Assembly (NCBI GenBank): GCA_034231615.1
Contig: CM067304.1
Location: 18,404,444-18,468,443, forward strand
Direction: 5' to 3'
Source: Meghimatium bilineatum
Taxonomy: Eukaryota > Mollusca > Gastropoda > Stylommatophora > Philomycidae
DNA: 64,000 bases
Made by a program: the position numbers and the translations under genes. Of the stretch, positions 33,470 through 46,442 are shown one piece after another (position 1 is the first letter of the stretch; each line of letters opens with the position of its first letter). The notes under the pieces were generated by a model, which was given only the letters and a program-made list of their open reading frames with translations, made no database searches and was not told where the DNA came from.

Positions 33470-34030
33470 GGAATGTTCCACGCTGGAACAAGGAACGGGT
33501 CACTTGTGGAAATGTTCCACGCTGGAACAAGGAACGGATCACTTGTGGGAATGTTCCACGCTGGATCAAAGAACGGATCACTTGTGGGAATGTTCCACGC
33601 TGGAACAAGGAACGGGTCACTTGTGGGAATGTTCCATGCTGGAACAAGGAACGGGTCACTTGTGGGAATGTTCCACGCTGGAACAAGGAACGGATCACTT
33701 GTGGGAATGTTCCACGCTGGAACAAAGAACGGATCACTTGTGGGAATGTTCCACGCTGGAACAAGGAACGGGTCACTTGTGGGAATGTTCCACACAGGAA
33801 CAAGGAACGGGTCACTTATGGGAATGTTCCACGCTGGATCATAGAACGGATCACTTGTGGGAATGTTCCACGCTGGAACAAGGAACGGATCACTTGTGGG
33901 AATGTTCCACGCTGGAACAAGGAACGGATCACTTGTGGGAATGTTCCACGCTGGATCAAAGAACGGATAACTTGTGGAAATGATCCAACCTGGAACAAGG
34001 AACGGATTACTTATGGGAATGTTCCACGTT
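33470..34030. repeat. 39-bp minisatellite
   Basis: About fourteen units with cores ggaatgttccacgctggaac and aaggaacggatcacttgt. The period is thirteen codons, so three plus frames and two minus frames stay open; one gives NVPRWNKERVTCG repeats. No start context, splice sites or family match support a gene. Confidence 0.97.
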
Positions 34031-35465
34031 ATAGCTGGTTTCTAATATTTTTTTTAAACACACATTAACCGAATCTGTTTAAACTGAATGATTCTTAATA
34101 AAGAATATTAAAGAATAAATCTATTAAACTCCTATAACATAACAGCATCCTGCATAATAAGAATATTTATACTAAATATTTCTAGTGTATTCAGTTGAAG
34201 TACGCATAATATGTAAAATAAAATTTTTAAAAAAATATATATTAATGTTTCTTGTGACCATATAATGTGTACCCCTTGTAGTGATGTACGCTTCTTTCAA
34301 ACGCGGATGTAAGCATAATTGTATTATATTAGTTTTGTGTGGATTTTTTTTCAATAAAAAAACATATAAAGTATATGGGGGTTCAGATAATCATGTGACC
34401 AGGACTCCAAATGAAATAAGTTATTAATGATATAATGTGTATTTGGTCAAGAAAAATGTACCACTTATGGTCGAGCACGATGCTTTCAACTGCGAACATT
34501 AATCCAATTTGGTTATATCAAAACGTCACATCCATCCAAAAATAGTTGTTCTTGTAATTCAGTCACCATGATTTTCTTGTTATAATGTGTGTTTTGGAGT
34601 GGAAGTAATTTATTTGGCCAAAAACTAAATCACAATTAAACTAAAGTGTTATACAAACTGAATATATTCCATTTCACGAAACTAACTGAGGTGAAACAAA
34701 ATAATAAGAAAATATACCTTGTAAAATTGCACAGAAAAGTACAAAAAATGTGTATTTGCATATCTAAATACATGTATATCATACACATCATTTATTATCT
34801 AGAAAGATTCAGGATCCATTTTTTTTTTTTTAAACATCTATATTTAAAGGGAAGCAATTCAAAAACTGTCAAAATAAAAGTGACCAAGATATATGCGCAT
34901 ATACTGTTTATATATAATAAGCAGTATTTTTGACGTCAATTTTCATCACCTCCGCTTCCCCAACCCCAAAAAAAAACCAACAGCTGTCATACATTGTCAA
35001 ACCCACACCCCAATTATTTCTTAATAATTTATTTATGAATATCCCCATAACGGTCTCACAGTTATCTATTATCTGTTTACTATCTTATCTACCTGTTTTA
35101 TGTTTATTATTACATTTATTTTTTAACTATTTTCTACTATGACGAGCTTGCTATTAAATAACACTTACAGATCAGTACAAACCAGAAATCACACCTGCTG
35201 CATGCATTAACTTTCTGTAAACTTAATATATTCCTTGCTAGCAGTATTCAACAAAAAATATAGCATTTATTAACTGTAGTTAAGTTTTTAATATACGAGG
35301 TCAGTAGATCCAAAATCTAGGTTTGAAAAAAAAATCTAGGTTTGAAAAAAAAAATATCTAGGTTTGAATTATGATTAGGCGTGTCGCTTTAGAAATTGAA
35401 GTGCTTCCACTTGAAGTTATAAAAATTGGTGTTAGCATAACCTCTACCGTGTTTAGTAAAGTGTC
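34031..35465. other. AT-rich stretch without recognisable features
   Basis: No coding similarity or repeat family was recognised. There are short poly-A runs and aaaatctaggtttgaa duplicated near 35320-35365. Confidence 0.7.
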
Positions 35466-36299
35466 TCTGTTTGTTGTGTAGGAATGGTATCTGTGGTTTA
35501 GTCAATGTCTCCGTATGTTGTGTGGAGATTGTATCTGTGGTTTAGTCAATGTCTCGGTCTGTTGTGTGGAGATTGTATCTGTGGTTTAGTCAATGTCTCC
35601 GTCTGTTGTGTGGAGATTGTATCTGTGTACGGTCAATGTCTACGTCTGTTGTGTGGAGATTGTATCTGTGGTTTAGTCAATGTCTCGGTCTGTTGTGTGG
35701 AGATTGTATCTGTGGTTTAGTCAAAGTCTCCGTCTGTTGTGTGGAGATTGTATCTGTGGTTTAGTCAATGTCTCCGTCTGTTGTGTGGAGATTGTATCTG
35801 TGGTATAGTCAATATCTCCGTCAGTTGTGTGGAGATTATATCTTTGGTATAGTCAATATCTCCGTCAGTTGTGTGGAGATTGTATCTTTGGTATAGTCAT
35901 TGTCTCCGTCTGTTGTGTGGAGATTGTATCTGTGGTTTAGTCAAAGTCTCCATCTGTTGTGTAGGAATTGTATCTGTGGTACAGTCAATGTCTCCGTCTG
36001 TTGTGTAGAGATTATATCTGTGGTATAGTCAGAGTTTCAGTCTATTGTGTGGAGATTGTATCTTTGGTATAGTAAATATCTCCGTCAGTTGTGTGGAGAT
36101 TGTATCTGTGGTATAGTAAATGTCTTCATCTGTTGTGTGAAGATTGTATCTGTAGTATAGTAAATGTCTCCGTCTGTTGTGTGGAGGGAGATTATATCTG
36201 TGGTATAGTCAATATCTCCGTCTGTTGTGTGGAGATTGTATCTGTGGTATAGTCAGAGTTTCAGTCTGTTGTGTGGAGATTGTATTAGTGATTAGCCAC

Positions 36300-36540
36300 C
36301 AGTGGAGGATTTACGTATAAGCTACACAAGCTATAGCTTAGAGCCCCCACTTTCATGAGCAATTGTCATATATACTTAAATATATTGCAGCATTATTGCA
36401 GCATTATTGCAGCATCCCAATATATTGCAGCATTATTGCAGCATTATTGCAGCATTATTGCAGCATCCCAATATATTGCAGCATCCTAATGCCGCACGTC
36501 CAGAAAGCTTAGGGTCTTATCAAGTCTAAATCCGGACATG
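36300..36540. mobile_element. hAT-type MITE with internal 11-bp array
   Basis: Starts CAGTGGAGGATTTACG and ends CTAAATCCGGACATG, an imperfect terminal inverted repeat. Flanks ttagccac (36292-36299) and ttagccat (36541-36548) match at seven of eight bases, fitting an 8-bp hAT duplication. Inside, 36385-36485 contains repeated attgcagcatt units. Confidence 0.8.
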
Positions 36541-36569
36541 TTAGCCATTATCACTTTTTGTTGTGTGGA

Positions 36570-36665
36570 GATTGTATGTCTTGATTCTTGATTAGGAACA
36601 AGCGTCACAGCACTGGGGGCATTCCCATATATGCTCTGCTTGCCGTTCCATCAGCCATCTAAAAG
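36570..36665 (-). mobile_element. Dispersed repeat tail (same family as 17622-17890)
   Basis: The minus strand reads ggctgatggaacggcaagca, then gggaatgcccccagtg, then cttgttcctaatcaagaatc, matching 17810-17885. 36666-36780 shows nothing recognisable. Confidence 0.65.
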
Positions 36666-37104
36666 TGTATAAGCTCAGTGTCCCAGTCAGTTGCTGATTA
36701 CGCATTCTTCTGATCTTTCAGAGAGGGAGTATTTTCTCCAATCGCCTCTAGTCCCTCAGAATTCTACCATTCTCTGAATATGTACATTGTATGTTTGGCA
36801 TAGCCAATGTCTCAGTCTGTCGTGTGGAGATTGTATCTGTGGTATAGTCAAATATCGAAGTCCTTTGTGTGGAGATTGTATGTGTGATATAGTAGTCTCA
36901 ATCTGTTCTGTAGAGATTGTATTTATTGTATAAGTCGATGTCTCAATCTGTCCTGTAGAGATTGTATTTATTGTATAAGTAGATGTCTCAATCTGTTATG
37001 TGGCGATAGTATGTGTGTTATGATCAGTCTCTTAATCTGTTCTGCGCAGATTGTATCTGTCTTCAAATGTTAAGATCCGATTAGACAACTTTGGTAACTA
37101 TGTC

Positions 37105-37228
37105 CATACTGCCTCCCTCTATGTGATGGGACAGCCAACGTACACCCCCAAAGCCTCCTTACACCCCAAAAGCCTCCTTACACCCCAAAAGCCTCCTTAC
37201 ACCCCAAAGCCTCCTTACAACGTGCATG
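37105..37228 (-). mobile_element. S2 SINE fragment with internal tandem expansion
   Basis: ctatgtgatgggacagccaa and acaacgtgcatgtcaggtaa are S2 blocks. Between them the S2 segment caccccaaaagcctcctta is repeated about four times; other S2 copies have one. Confidence 0.8.
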
Positions 37229-37289
37229 TCAGGTAAAAGTGCCGTGAATATTTACTTCAGTTACGGACTCCGACAACATACAGGCGGTA

Positions 37290-37980
37290 ATGATCTGATT
37301 AGAGGCAGAAATGGCGAATATGTCAAGATTGGCTTTAGAAGTTAAGATCTGATAAGAGACAGCTTTGGCGAATATGTCAAGACTGACTTCAGAAGATAAG
37401 ATCGGATTAGAGACAGCTTTGGCGAATATGTCAAGACTGACTTCAGAAGATAAGATCCGATTAGAGACAGCTGTGACGAATATGTCAAAGACTGACTTCA
37501 GAAATTAAGATGCGATTAGAGACAAATTTGGCGAATATGTCAAGACTAACTTCAGAAATTAAGATGCGATTGGAGACAACTTTGGCGAATATGTCAAGAC
37601 TGACTTCAGAAGTTAAGATCGGATTAGAGACAGCTTTGACGAATATGTCAAGACTGACTTCAGAAATTAAGATGCGATTAGAGACAACTTTGGCGAATAT
37701 TTCAAGACTGACTTCAGAAGAAGTTAAGATCCGATTAGAGACAACTTTGGCGAATATTTCAATACTAACTTGAGACATTAAGATCCGATTAGAGATAACT
37801 TTGGCGAATATGTCAAGACTGACTTCAGACATTAAGATCCGATTAGAGACAGCTTTGGCGAATATGTCAAGACTGACTTCAGACATTAAGATCCAATTAG
37901 AGACAGCTTTGGCGAATATGTCAAGACTGACTTCAGACATTAAGATCCGATTAGAGACAGCTTTGATGACTATATCAAAA
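37290..37980. repeat. 54-bp minisatellite
   Basis: About thirteen units with cores gcgaatatgtcaagactgac and aagatccgattagagacagc. The period of eighteen codons gives open frames such as SRLTSEIKMRLETTLANM. 37981-38450 shows nothing recognisable. Confidence 0.97.
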
Positions 37981-38454
37981 CTTTGAAAAATATAGACAAG
38001 CAACATCTGTAACTCAATCAATATCATAATATCAAAAACTATAGTTTTATCCATCTTACTGTATGGATGCGATAGTTGTATACTCGCGGTAGATCCAATG
38101 AGAAGTAAACATATCTTTGAACATCCATGCTATAGATATATAATACAGATTTGTTACAGAAATCTTTTAGTAAACAAATATGTGATTTTAAAATATAGGC
38201 ATGCCTGCAGGATTACAAGAATCACAACAGTAAATGTAGACAGTTAGCGGGACGTTTGTAGGACACACTGTCTTTTTTTATAATAAACAGTATTCCTACA
38301 ACCTCTACTACTATTTAAAGGAAAACTAAAGGTGCAGGTGTAGAGGAGAATAGATATAATGATGAACTGACATGAAGAAAGAGTCACGGCTTGAAATGGA
38401 TACACTGTCCGCACTGGTCAGAATAAAGTAAAGTTTAATTTTGTGTTGATGCAT

Positions 38455-39375
<921 letters not shown>

Positions 39376-39382
39376 TAAACCC

Positions 39383-40023
39383 TTAGTTGCCGTTCAGTGT
39401 CAGGGGTAGAAGAGTTTTCTGAAGTCGGCCCAATTGTGTGCTGGGGTAAACTGTGAAATTTGTCGCCTCGTTTATGTCAGTGGTCCATTGTAATCGCGGT
39501 CGGCCTCTAGGTCTGCCTTCACTGTGCCTTTGTAGCATAGCTTGCTGTGGTATGCTGTCTGATAGTAGTCTGCCGATGTGTGAAAACCATTTGATCTGTT
39601 GTCTCTTGGTATATATTTCAAGATTGGGGTGGTGCATGTTATTTGTCGAATCTCCTCATTTCTCATTTTGTCTCTTAGCGATATTCCTAGGATTCTGCGT
39701 AAGCATGCCATTTCTGCTGTTACAAGGTTACGTTTGTCTTACGCTGTCGTTGTCCATGTTTGGCCTTGGTAGCACAGCGTTGGCATAATAATCGTTTTGA
39801 AAAGTCTTATTTTGGTGTTTAAATCTACATTTTTATTTTTGAACATTGGTGTCAATTTCCCTAGGGATTGGTATGCTTTACTATATCTATTGTGTATTTC
39901 TTTGCTGCTCTTGCCGTCTTTTATTATATTACTTCCTAGGTATGTGAATTCTGTCACCTGGCTAAGTCTGTTGTTACCAATAAATACATATTGATGTTTT
40001 TTTTCTGTTCTTTCTATCTTCAT
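39383..40023 (-). pseudogene. L-C LINE 3' fragment
   Basis: Minus frames give RLSQVTEFTYLGSNIIKDGK, SSKEIHNRYSKAYQSLGKL and TKIRLFKTIIMPTLCYQGQT, then, after frameshifts, LRRILGISLRDKMRNEEIR, KWFSHIGRLLSDS and GRPRGRPRLQWTTDI. This is the full post-RT region of another RTE-like family. At least two frameshifts make it a pseudogene. Confidence 0.88.
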
Positions 40024-40039
40024 TACTTCGGTATTTTCT

Positions 40040-40395
40040 ATATTTATCCACTACTATTACTACCACTAATAATTCGATTATTGCTTCTACTAATATCACT
40101 ACAATTATTACTGCTATTATTACTACCACTACTGCTACCACTACCACCACTACTACCACTACAACTATTACTACTACTACTACTAATACTACCATTATTA
40201 CCTCTACTACTACCACTAATTCCCCTACTACTATTACTACTACCACTACTACTATCACTATTACTACTACCATTACTACTGTTACCACTACCACTACCAC
40301 TACTACTACTGACACTACTTCTACTGCTATTGCTACTATATTACTTCCACTATTATTACTTATTCTACTACTACTAAAATTATTACTATTACTAT
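40040..40395. repeat. Imperfect ACT/ATT trinucleotide array
   Basis: Mixed act, att and acc units. Poly-leucine and poly-valine frames are artefacts. 40396-41385 has no recognisable gene or repeat. Confidence 0.93.
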
Positions 40396-41389
40396 CGTCA
40401 CATGATATAAAATGATTGCTCTATCAAATAACCGTTTCGGATAATAAACTCCCGTCATCTTACCTTAATGATGTTCCGAAGCTTCCTGCATCCTATACCA
40501 CAAATTCCTTATATTCTAACCGATAAATACCCCCAAAATGTAAAATCGCGGATTGGGCGTGTCTAATCACATTGACACTTCAAGATTATTTTCTCATCAA
40601 GCGCAGTAACCAGATGTACGAAGTGTGGGAACACTGAAGAAACAGTGTCTTCACAAATTTTCAAACTGACTTCAAAACTCTTTGACATACATTTTCTACT
40701 GGTTAGTAATGAATAGGCTGAGTTGTAACCTTCTGCCCCAAAACTTTCGAGGAAGTTTTTTTTTTAATATGAAAGAGCTAAAGTATATATATATTAAAAA
40801 TTACAATTTAGCCTTGACATTGATTTCTTAAACACGTGAATTTATATCCTGCCTGGTCCTGTGTCAAGCATTCTGGGCTGTTGTATATTCATTTCAGGCT
40901 TGTGGGTGGTATATCACGTGTTATATGGCTGATATATTAGCCAAGAAAATTGCTATATCCGTTTATAAATTTGTAATCACACATTCAAACAAATATCTCG
41001 GAAACTGTCTCTTTGATCGCAGAGATTTTTGGAATCCAACTTTTGATTCAAGCCGACACTAAACAAAAATATTTTTCTAAAAATGTTAGTAGTTTAACAA
41101 ATTTCCTCTGTAACTTATATACATATGCAGCCCATGTGCATTGTGCAGGATGTCACATGTTCTACAATTCATACGGTTTTCATTAGAGTGTAACCAATGC
41201 AAATAACTGTCTAAAAATTGGAACATATTTTTTCTCGTATATTGGTGACGTTTCGTGTATATTGTTTAGGTTTTTCATTTGCTGTGACGGAAAGTACCAA
41301 AAAAACTGACCAATTGAAGACATGATACAATTTATGAGCGTCACTAATCACGGCGTTTCACCTATCTACAGACACAGCTATGTTGTCGT

Positions 41390-41790
41390 GTGATCTTGTT
41401 CTTCTGTGATCAGGTTCCTATGCTCATAAGTCTATACAGGAAGCTGGACCGTCTCCTGAATTCAGTCGTCAGCAGAAGGTCCACACGGTTGCACTACAGT
41501 TTTATCTTCAAATCTGTCTCTTGGTGCCATATTTTAGTTCTCACGACATCGAAATGTGGGCATGTCTGCAAAATGTGTTCTGGAGTCTGCGGACCCTATT
41601 GACATGGGCATTCTTCAGTTTGGACAGCCTTAATTTTGTGGAGATGTGCTTGTAGTCTTCAGTGTCCTGTGTGGAGTATAAAAATTGTGGTTTGCTGTGA
41701 TCTGCTTATCTTTAGAATGTGGTCCTGTGGAAAATTTCAGCCTGTTCTCTAACTCCATGTATGTTTGTATTTTCTTAGGGGTTTTTGTTT
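41390..41790 (-). pseudogene. LINE C-terminal zinc-knuckle remnant
   Basis: The minus strand reads NRLKFSTG, then, in shifted frames, LQAHLHKIKAVQTEECPC, GPQTPEHILQTCPHFDVVR and LLLTTEF. The C-P-C, H and C spacing with EHILQ-x-C-P is the tail domain seen after RNase H in Jockey/CR1/I-type LINEs. Stops interrupt it. Confidence 0.75.
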
Positions 41791-41889
41791 GTGTTTTTTT
41801 TTTTAAACTAGTCACGGTCATTTCTTATTTTGCACAGGATTATAGCCAGTATTTTAGAATTATAACATTATTTCCTGAGTGCAACTATG

Positions 41890-42512
41890 CATGTAGTTGC
41901 GTCTGTGGGTCTCACCAATGGCCCACTAGACAAACCACCCATGCAACAGAAAACCTTAGTGGATGACATGCAGTTATATTGAGGTTATCTTCTTATAGAA
42001 GCTTCATAGCATGTCACCTATACAATTATGCTCCTTGTGATGTTATTTTGTTGTTGAATTGTGTTTCATGTTTACTTGAATATATGTTTGCACCTTCTGT
42101 GGTTGGGAGGGAGCCAGAGATGTACTGTGCAGCACTGGGGAGGAGGAAACTAACAGCACTGTTTTTTCCTATGGCTGAAACCCATCATAGAGGAACAGTG
42201 ACTCAGGACGTGACAATCTTTTTGACTTGAACATTTGGTTGCATGCCTGGAGCAATAGAGAAGTTCGGCATAACCAGTAGTCAATTGGTGGCGGGGACTG
42301 AGCACAGTGAACCCTATCTTGGCTACAGTGGCTAGGAGCAGTGCATAGGCTGAAACCTAACTTCCTGGAGGTGTGATAGTTATTCTCTTGCTCTGTCCCG
42401 GGGTGGGCTGTAAATCAACAGACTTCCCAGCAATATAATGCTATTTAATGGCATTGGGTCAAAGGGCATGAACCCATAGACCGCTGGATCAACAACCAAC
42501 GAACCAACTAAC
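41890..42512 (+). mobile_element. R520 dispersed repeat with tail type 1
   Basis: The body (gttgcgtctgtgggtctcac to cttcccagcaatataatgct) matches 48428-48965 and the complement of 11100-11625. It continues with aatggcattgggtcaaaggg, gaacccatagaccgctggat and (CAAC)n-rich sequence, a tail also found on the unrelated repeat at 49830-50165. 42513-42815 shows nothing recognisable. Confidence 0.85.
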
Positions 42513-42820
42513 CAACCTGGGTGCAAACATTGTTATTTTGACGGCAGCACATCACTTATGTTGACACAATTATCTATTCATTCGTAACTCCACTAAGTTT
42601 CAATATTCGCATCTGTTGATTTTTGGTGGTTTTTTTAAAACGTATCCAGAAACTGAAAAATAGCACAGTCATCACTACATTATAAGAAAATCGCATTGAT
42701 TCCATGTTTGTTTTATTCTCGCCCGGGCAACTATGAGTATTTCTCCTAGTGTAAATATATATATTGATTTTATGGCAATATGTCCATCAATGAATTTCCA
42801 TTACTTTCTGAAAGGTCCAA

Positions 42821-42983
42821 TGCCGCCTAAGACGGATGTGTCGGACCATTGGCGCAAATTAAACAGCGACGCAACACATGTCAATTCTCTGGACTACATC
42901 CTGCTGGAAATCTAGTATGACCATGGTCCTGCTACAAGAGAGATAAACGGGAGTTTGAGAATGAACGCTGAAGAAGAAGAAAG
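42821..42983 (+). mobile_element. S1 SINE-like repeat
   Basis: tgccgcctaagacggatgtg, then ctggactacatcctgctgga, then gagtttgagaatgaacgctg and GAA units. Confidence 0.85.
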
Positions 42984-43130
42984 GTCCAGATATACAATTG
43001 CTTGTGGCTTCCATGATATCATGTCTTTAAGTGTCAAAATACTGTAGCTTCCTTCTTATGATTGTATTTAGAAGCCACACTTCATTTTTTTTCAAGATAT
43101 TTAAAAGTTGATAGATCTATATAATAAATA

Positions 43131-43522
43131 GATAGACTCTTTTGAAAAATAAATGCCTACGTACCATTCTGAATGTTAAGTGGGGTGACTTTAAATCTAA
43201 CACTACTTCAAGAGAGGAAAGCAAACAAACCTATATATCTTCCTTCATTAGACAAAGACGTTGGACTTACATCGACCATGTTCTCAGAATGAACAGCCTA
43301 AGAATTCCCCAGCAGTCACTATATTGGGTACCACATGGAGCAAGAAGAAGAGGGAGACCTAGTAGAAACTCTACGAAGAACCATTTATAGAGAAGGCATG
43401 TCAATGATCCTAAACAACGCGCAAGAATTGAAAGACCTGACAACACAAATAAATAAATAAATGGAAAACTATGGTTTCAGCCCTATGCGCCGCCTATGGC
43501 CCCGGAGGAACATAACATATAC
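43131..43522 (+). pseudogene. L-B LINE 3' fragment
   Basis: Reads NKCLRTILNVKWGDFKSNTT, IRQRRWTYIDHVLRMNSL and QQSLYWVPHGARRRGRP, then a frameshift. It matches the intact open frame at 58269-58950. Probable 8-bp flanks aataaata are at 43123-43130 and 43523-43530. Confidence 0.85.
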
Positions 43523-43604
43523 AATAAATATCAAACAGAATCTTGTAAGCTTATATCGTCTCATCGACTCAAACGAATGTGAGTGCCCAGCCGGCATTCT
43601 CAAT

Positions 43605-43999
43605 CTTTCCTAGTACGTTCAATCAGTCATTGAGTAGATTTGAGATTCTAACCAAGCCATTTCCTAGTATGTTCAATCAGTCATTGAGTAGATTTGAGAT
43701 TCTAACCAAGCCATTTCCTAGTACGTTCAATCAGTCATTGAGTAGATTTGAGATTCTAACCAAGCCATTTCCTAGTAAGTTCAATCAGTCATTGTGTAGA
43801 TTTGAGATTCTAACCAAGCCAATTCCTTGAGCACTTGGCTAGGGACTTGATAAATCGATCGATTGATTGATCGATTGGTTGATTTGTTGGTTGATTAATT
43901 GATTAATTAATTTATTTATTAATTAATTGATTCGCTGATGTGTTGATTGTTTGATTTCACTTCAGTCCCTTTAATTGATTGATTGATTTATTGATTGGT

Positions 44000-44054
<55 letters not shown>

Positions 44055-44143
44055 TTGGGTGATTGATTGAGTGATCGGTTTGTCTGTCGGTCTGTTGGTC
44101 GGCCGACCAAGCAGGTTGGTTGGTTGATTATTGGCTAGTTAAC

Positions 44144-44185
<42 letters not shown>

Positions 44186-44200
44186 CAGAGAGAGACACAG

Positions 44201-44231
<31 letters not shown>

Positions 44232-44240
44232 GGAAGAGAT
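43605..44240. repeat. 54-bp minisatellite followed by tetra- and dinucleotide tracts
   Basis: 43610-43828 has four units with core tcattgagtagatttgagat. 43860-44125 is degenerate (ATTG)n and (ATTT)n. 44148-44168 is (TA)n. 44168-44235 is (GA)n-rich. Confidence 0.95.
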
Positions 44241-44308
44241 AAATAGCACATATAATAATTTCCTTTTATTTACTTCAATTTATTCTCCTAATATACGTCA
44301 GCTTTACT

Positions 44309-44690
44309 AGAAATAGATTTGACGTCAAGTTTCAGCACAAAATAGATTTGACGTCAAGTTTCAGCACAAAATAGATTTGACGTCAAGTTTCAGCACAAAA
44401 TAGGTTTGACGTCAAGTTTCAGCACAAAATAGATTTGACGTCAAGTTTCAGCACAAATAGATTTGACGTCAAGTTTCAGCACAAAAAAGATTCGACGTCA
44501 AGTTTCAGCACAAATAGATTTGACGTCAAGTTTCAGCACAAAATAGATTTGACGTCAAGTTTCAGCACAAAATAGATTTGACGTCAAGTTCCAGCACAAA
44601 TAGATTTGACGTCAAGTTTCAGCACAAAAAAGATTTGACGTCAAGTTTCAGCACAAATAGATTTGACGTCGTTTCAGAACAAAAATGATT
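44309..44690. repeat. 29-bp minisatellite carrying CRE palindromes
   Basis: Thirteen units with core agatttgacgtcaagtttca. Eleven contain the perfect palindrome TGACGTCA, the consensus site for CREB/ATF family proteins; one reads CGACGTCA and the last TGACGTCG. No promoter or gene was recognised next to it, so any regulatory role is speculation. Confidence 0.95.
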
Positions 44691-44699
44691 CTTTTTAGC

Positions 44700-44875
44700 T
44701 GTGTCATCAGGTGCCATGCCGGCTGGCGTAGGCGATCATGGCTCTCTACAGCCCTCTATCTCCAGTATTATGTATAAAAATCGTTGTTGTTTCCCTGCCG
44801 TGCCAGGTTGTTAAACTGTCGTAATATTTTCTGACGTTGTCGCCCCCTGTCTCTTTTGCCTTCAGCTTAATGTTA
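44700..44875 (-). pseudogene. L-R (RTE) 3' end fragment
   Basis: tgccatgccggctggcgtag, then ctccagtattatgtataaaa and tgccgtgccaggttgttaaa match the 3' ends at 54355 and 63785. Only about 175 bp of the element is present. 44876-45264 shows nothing recognisable. Confidence 0.85.
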
Positions 44876-45264
44876 ATTGCGTGCATTGCCTAATTCTTAA
44901 AGTGCAGCCAATGTTTAGTCCTTAGTGCGTGTTTTCCTTTTTGTCCTTATTTAGTCCTATCTGGCAGGGGTGTTCTATTTTATGAAGAAGGTCGTTACCG
45001 TTTTTAAACCTAACAAGGTTGCCAGGAATTACACATTTTTTGGGACCAAAATTTGGGTAAAAATTGGTCAAACTTATAAACTGTGTATAAAAACTACGAA
45101 CACTTAGCTAAAGCGAAGAGTGACTTCAATGAAACGTAATTAGTAGTTTTATTTATAACAATTATTTATCTAGTAGACTAAGCTGTTTTCGTTCTTCGTT
45201 TAAAAAATAGATTTTCGTTGTTTAATAATTGAAAAAGAAACAATTCTTATAACATTACTTGCAT

Positions 45265-45855
45265 GTGTGAGAATGGTGGTGATAATGATGATGATGAAGA
45301 TGATGAAAGATGATGATGATGTTAATGATGGTGGTGATGATGGTGATGATGGTGGTGATGGTGGTGATGATGGTGGTGATGATGGTGATGATGGTGGTGA
45401 TGATGGTGATGATGGTGGTGATGGTGGTGATGGTGGTGATGATGGTGACGATGATGACGATGATGATGGTGGTGATGGTGATGATGATGATGATGGTGGT
45501 GATGGTGGTGATGATGGTGACGATGATGACGATGATGATGGTGGTGATGGTGATGGTGATGATGATGATGATGGTGGTGGTGATGGTGGTGGTGATAATG
45601 ATGATGATGGTGGTGATGATAATGATGATGATGGTGGTGATGATGACGATGATGATGACGATGATGATGAAGATGATGATGAAGATGATGGTGGTGATGA
45701 TGGGGATGATGGTGGTGATGATGATGATGATAATTATTATGATGATGATGATAATGGTGGTGTTGGTGATGGTGATAAAGATATTGATGAAGATGATAAA
45801 GATGATTATGAAGATGATAGTGGTGATGATGATGAAGATGATGACGAAATAATTC
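45265..45855. repeat. GAT/GGT trinucleotide array
   Basis: Almost 600 bp of gat, ggt and gac units. The 200-codon Asp/Gly, Met/Val, Ile/Thr and His frames on both strands are artefacts of the three-base period. 45856-46440 has no recognisable feature. Confidence 0.97.
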
Positions 45856-46442
45856 ATTTAACTGTGACCAGGTAACGCAAAATACTTCATAGCCTAACTG
45901 ACAAAAGCAAAGTCCCTCACTGTTGAGTAATCCAGGTAACACCTGAAATCGTATAAGGGTTGTTGTCTCAAGGGCATGATTATGGGATGTCTGATGAATC
46001 TCCGAATGGGGGCACTCCAGTGTAGTAGTATCCCACATCATGACGCATTGCCAATACCATAGAAAGTATCTCTGATCTAACATGTTCATCGATATTCTAT
46101 CAATTCTGTTGATCCTTCTGACGTGATGTCACACCAAGCATTCCCCGCCACCTAGGAATATGCCACTGAAGGAGAAAGAGACGATTCTCACAATCCCGCA
46201 TTTCTTAGTCATTCATGGAAACCTTTTGACAAAAGTAAGAAATCTAGACAAGATATGCAATGATAATGATGATTTTTTCACAGGTGACAGGCTGTCACCA
46301 TATCCCCTACTTTCCGACTTCGCCTCCTACGACATACTTGAAAAGACAGTTGCCTTATTCTTTGCACCCTGAACTAGAAGCCAAGGCCCTTCCTACAACA
46401 CTGATGTGCTCGTGTGACATGCTTTATTATATTTTCAACGGT

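Larger units (their letters stand above)
35470..37050. repeat. 44-bp minisatellite, diverging at its far end
   Basis: About eighteen units to 36298 with core tctgttgtgtggagattgta. Diverged units resume at 36541-36600 and 36790-37050. A MITE (36300-36540) and a dispersed repeat (36570-36665) interrupt the array. Confidence 0.93.

Noticed and set aside
33435-34068. A 200-codon open frame with NVPRWNKERVTCG repeats, open on both strands
   Set aside because: The period is 39 bp and stop-free in several frames on both strands; there is no start context, splice signal or family match. It is a minisatellite.
34646-35142. Two consecutive open frames in AT-rich DNA
   Set aside because: Composition is that of unconstrained AT-rich sequence; no conserved motif is seen.
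45255-46089. Asp/Gly-rich and His-rich proteins of 200-255 residues
   Set aside because: Translation of a GAT/GGT array; the longer His frame merely runs on into unique sequence.
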